Below, in pieces: positions 5,626 to 7,245 of a stretch of DNA of 7,245 nt; the first letter of the stretch is position 1, and every line of letters starts with the position of its first letter. The notes below the pieces were generated by a model. The model was not told where the DNA came from, did no database searches, and saw only the letters and a program-made list of their open reading frames with translations. Origin of the DNA: JACVRW01 sp036519295 (GTDB lineage Bacteria; Actinomycetota; Thermoleophilia; Solirubrobacterales; Thermoleophilaceae); contig DATDLN010000092.1 in NCBI GenBank assembly GCA_036519295.1, positions 1-7,245 of the forward strand, read 5' to 3'. A program made the position numbers and the translations under genes.

Positions 5626-7245
5626 CTACTTGCCGGCCGGGCCGAAGCGGTTGCGCGAGACGCGGCGCGCGCGCCCGGACTCGACCGCCTCGCGCAGCGC
5701 CGCCGGGAAGCGGCCCGGGCCCCAGTAGCGCGCACCGACCAGCCGCGACAGCTCGCGTCGCTCGGTCGGCCCGCGGCCGGCGGGCGCGCGCTCGATGGTC
5801 GAAACCTCGCGCTCGAAGTCCAAGACCTTGCGCTCGAACTCGACCTGGCTGACCGGAGGGGAGCCGACCATGCCGGGCGAGTAGAAGGTCCGACCCGGCC
5901 CGAGGCGATAGCGCCGTCGCCGCTCGCGCACGCCCGCGGCCGCCTCGGCCGCAAGTTCGGGCCCGCGGCGCTGCGCGCTGGGCACCGCGGCAGCCTCTTC
6001 GCGGTCGCGGTCGCGGTCCCCCTCGGCACCCTGCGCGGTCAGCGGCTTGGCGATGTCCTCGAGCGCCACCTGCTCGGCCTTGACGCCGAAGAACAGCTCC
6101 ACGATCCCGCCGACGGCCATCACCGCGGCGCCGAGGTAGAACGCGATCGCGACCTGCGACGCCTCGCCGGACTCGATCATCTTGCCGAACAGGAACGGCC
6201 CGGTGATGCCGCCCAGGGCCGTGCCGGTGGCGTAGAAGAACGCGATCGCCAGCGCGCGCGTCTCCATCGGGAAGATCTCCGACACGGTGAGGTAGGCGGA
6301 GCTGGCGCCGGCGGAGGCCAGGAAGAAGGTCACGAGCAGGAAGGCCATGAAGCCCCACACCCCGAGCGTGCCGTCGACAACAGGAACGTCAGCACCGCGA
6401 GCACGACGGCCGACCCGATGTAGGTGCCGGCGATCATCGGCTTGCGCCCCACGGTGTCGAACAGCCGCCCGAGCAGCAGCGGCCCGAAGAAGTTGCTCAC
6501 CGCGAAGAGCACGATGTAGAACGGGACCTTCGCGTCCTCGATGTCGTAGACCCGACCAGGAAGGTGCCCAGGCCGAAGGTCACCGAGTTGTAGATGAACG
6601 CCTGGCCCACGAACAGCGCGAAGCCGAGCGCCGTCCGCGTGGGGTAGAGCTTGAACGCCATCGAGGCGATCGCGCGGAACGAGATCGTCTTGCGCTGGCG
6701 GACCGTGATCGAGTCGCCCGGCTCGTCCAGCTCCTGGCCCGTCTCCTCGCGCACGTCGGCCTCGATCTGGTCGACGATCCGCTCGGCCTCCTCCTTGCGG
6801 CCGTGGATGAACAGCCAGCGCGGGCTCTCGGGCACGTGCCGCCGCACGAGCAGGATCGCGAGGGCGAACACCGCGCCGAGCCCGAAGGCCAGGCGCCAGC
6901 CGAGGTCGGCGGCGAAGAGGGCTGTGTCGAGCAGGAAGATCGCGGCCACGGCACCGGCTGCGGCGCCGAGCCAGTACGACCCGTTGATGATGAGGTCCAC
7001 GCGGCCGCGCACGCGGGCGGGGATCAGCTCGTCGATGGCCGAGTTGATCGCCGCGTACTCGCCGCCGATGCCGGCGCCGGTGAGGAAGCGGCAGACGTAG
7101 AAGAAGAGGGCGCTGCCCGAGAACGCCGTCGCGACCGTCGCTATCACGTACACGACGAGCGTCAGCAGGAACAGCCTCTTGCGCCCGAAGCGGTCGGTGA
7201 GCTACCCGAAGAACAGCGCGCCCACGCAGGCGCCCGCCACGTAGA
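5626..7245 (-). pseudogene. MFS sugar-porter-like transporter with C-terminal cytoplasmic domain; two frameshifts and one nonsense codon (5' end outside window)
   Basis: Three minus-strand segments join into one major facilitator: 7245-6552, 6551-6376 and 6375-5626. Motif A is seen as FFG-stop-LTDRFGRKR; the TAG at 7204-7202 stands where Trp is usual, so TGG to TAG is likely. Further marks are RFLTGAGIGGEYAAINSAID, RGRVD, PESPRWLFIHGRKEEAERIV, a second motif A (GRLFDTVGRKP), and SEIFPMETRALAIAFFYATG with GKMIESG near the end. These fit the sugar/metabolite:H+ symporter branch. Near 6550 GGGTTCTAC is read as GGGTCTAC, and near 6375 TTGTTCGAC as TTGTCGAC; each loses one T of a Phe codon. After the last helix (VELFFGVKAEQVALEDIAKPL) come about 150 cytoplasmic residues: a charged stretch, YRLGPGRTFYSPGMVG, and a compact end RRELSRLVGARYWGPGRF, PAALREAVESGRARRVSRNR. 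Dead as read, but sequencing error is possible because protein-level conservation is excellent. Confidence 0.85.

Noticed and set aside
5561..6423. Long open frames on both strands over the MFS C-terminal part
   Set aside because: They are shadows of the MFS frame, low-complexity Arg/Ala-rich products without recognisable motifs.
1..7245. CRISPR arrays, tRNA or rRNA genes, toxin-antitoxin pairs, phage-defence genes
   Set aside because: I looked for regularly spaced repeats, cloverleaf-like sequences and known small paired genes and saw none that could be supported.

Overview
The window is very GC-rich, with GTG starts and strong third-position G/C. Its proteins (a DMT permease, an actinobacterial-type sulfatase-fold membrane hydrolase, a small TM/coiled-coil protein, and an MFS porter ending in an ARYWGPGRF-type tail) resemble those of deep-branching actinobacteria of the Thermoleophilia/Solirubrobacterales type. 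That placement is from memory of the families, not from a search. I found no tRNA, rRNA or CRISPR array.

Layout, left to right. (1) 3-695 (+): C-terminal part of an EamA/DMT permease, running in from outside the window and followed by a GC-rich hairpin. (2) 961-1651 (+): degraded IS982-family transposase with an intact Shine-Dalgarno, five single-base frame changes, no catalytic Glu and no C-terminus. (3) 1693-3834 (+): intact membrane-anchored alkaline-phosphatase-superfamily ('sulfatase-like') protein, followed by two hairpins. One reading frame of the transposase remnant runs into this gene and makes a false 854-codon fusion. (4) 4012-4293 (-): 5' piece of an IS630-family transposase with an in-frame TGA. 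(5) 4462-4806 (-): intact small single-pass membrane protein with a charged helical tail, its own RBS and a possible promoter. (6) 5030-5416 (+): N-terminal fragment of a GH13 alpha-glucosidase/amylase with three lost bases and an expanded hexanucleotide repeat. (7) 5406-5561 (-): 5' piece of a second, different IS630-family transposase, abutting the GH13 fragment in a short shared sequence. (8) 5626-7245 (-): MFS sugar-porter-like gene, open at the right edge, with two single-base losses, one nonsense codon and a C-terminal cytoplasmic extension.

Overall this looks like a decaying accessory region, repeatedly hit by insertion sequences, in which only the permease, the hydrolase and the small membrane protein are still clean reading frames. 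A sugar hydrolase fragment facing a sugar-type porter hints at a former carbohydrate-use pair, but both are now broken as read. About ten of the frame changes seen are single-base losses and none needs an insertion. This can be read as deletion-biased decay or as uncorrected long-read sequencing error, and the two should be separated before the MFS gene is called dead. I did not find a convincing new multi-gene system. The least familiar pieces are the MFS C-terminal domain and the hydrolase with Thr in place of the sulfatase Cys. No gene-free stretch exceeds about 300 bases.
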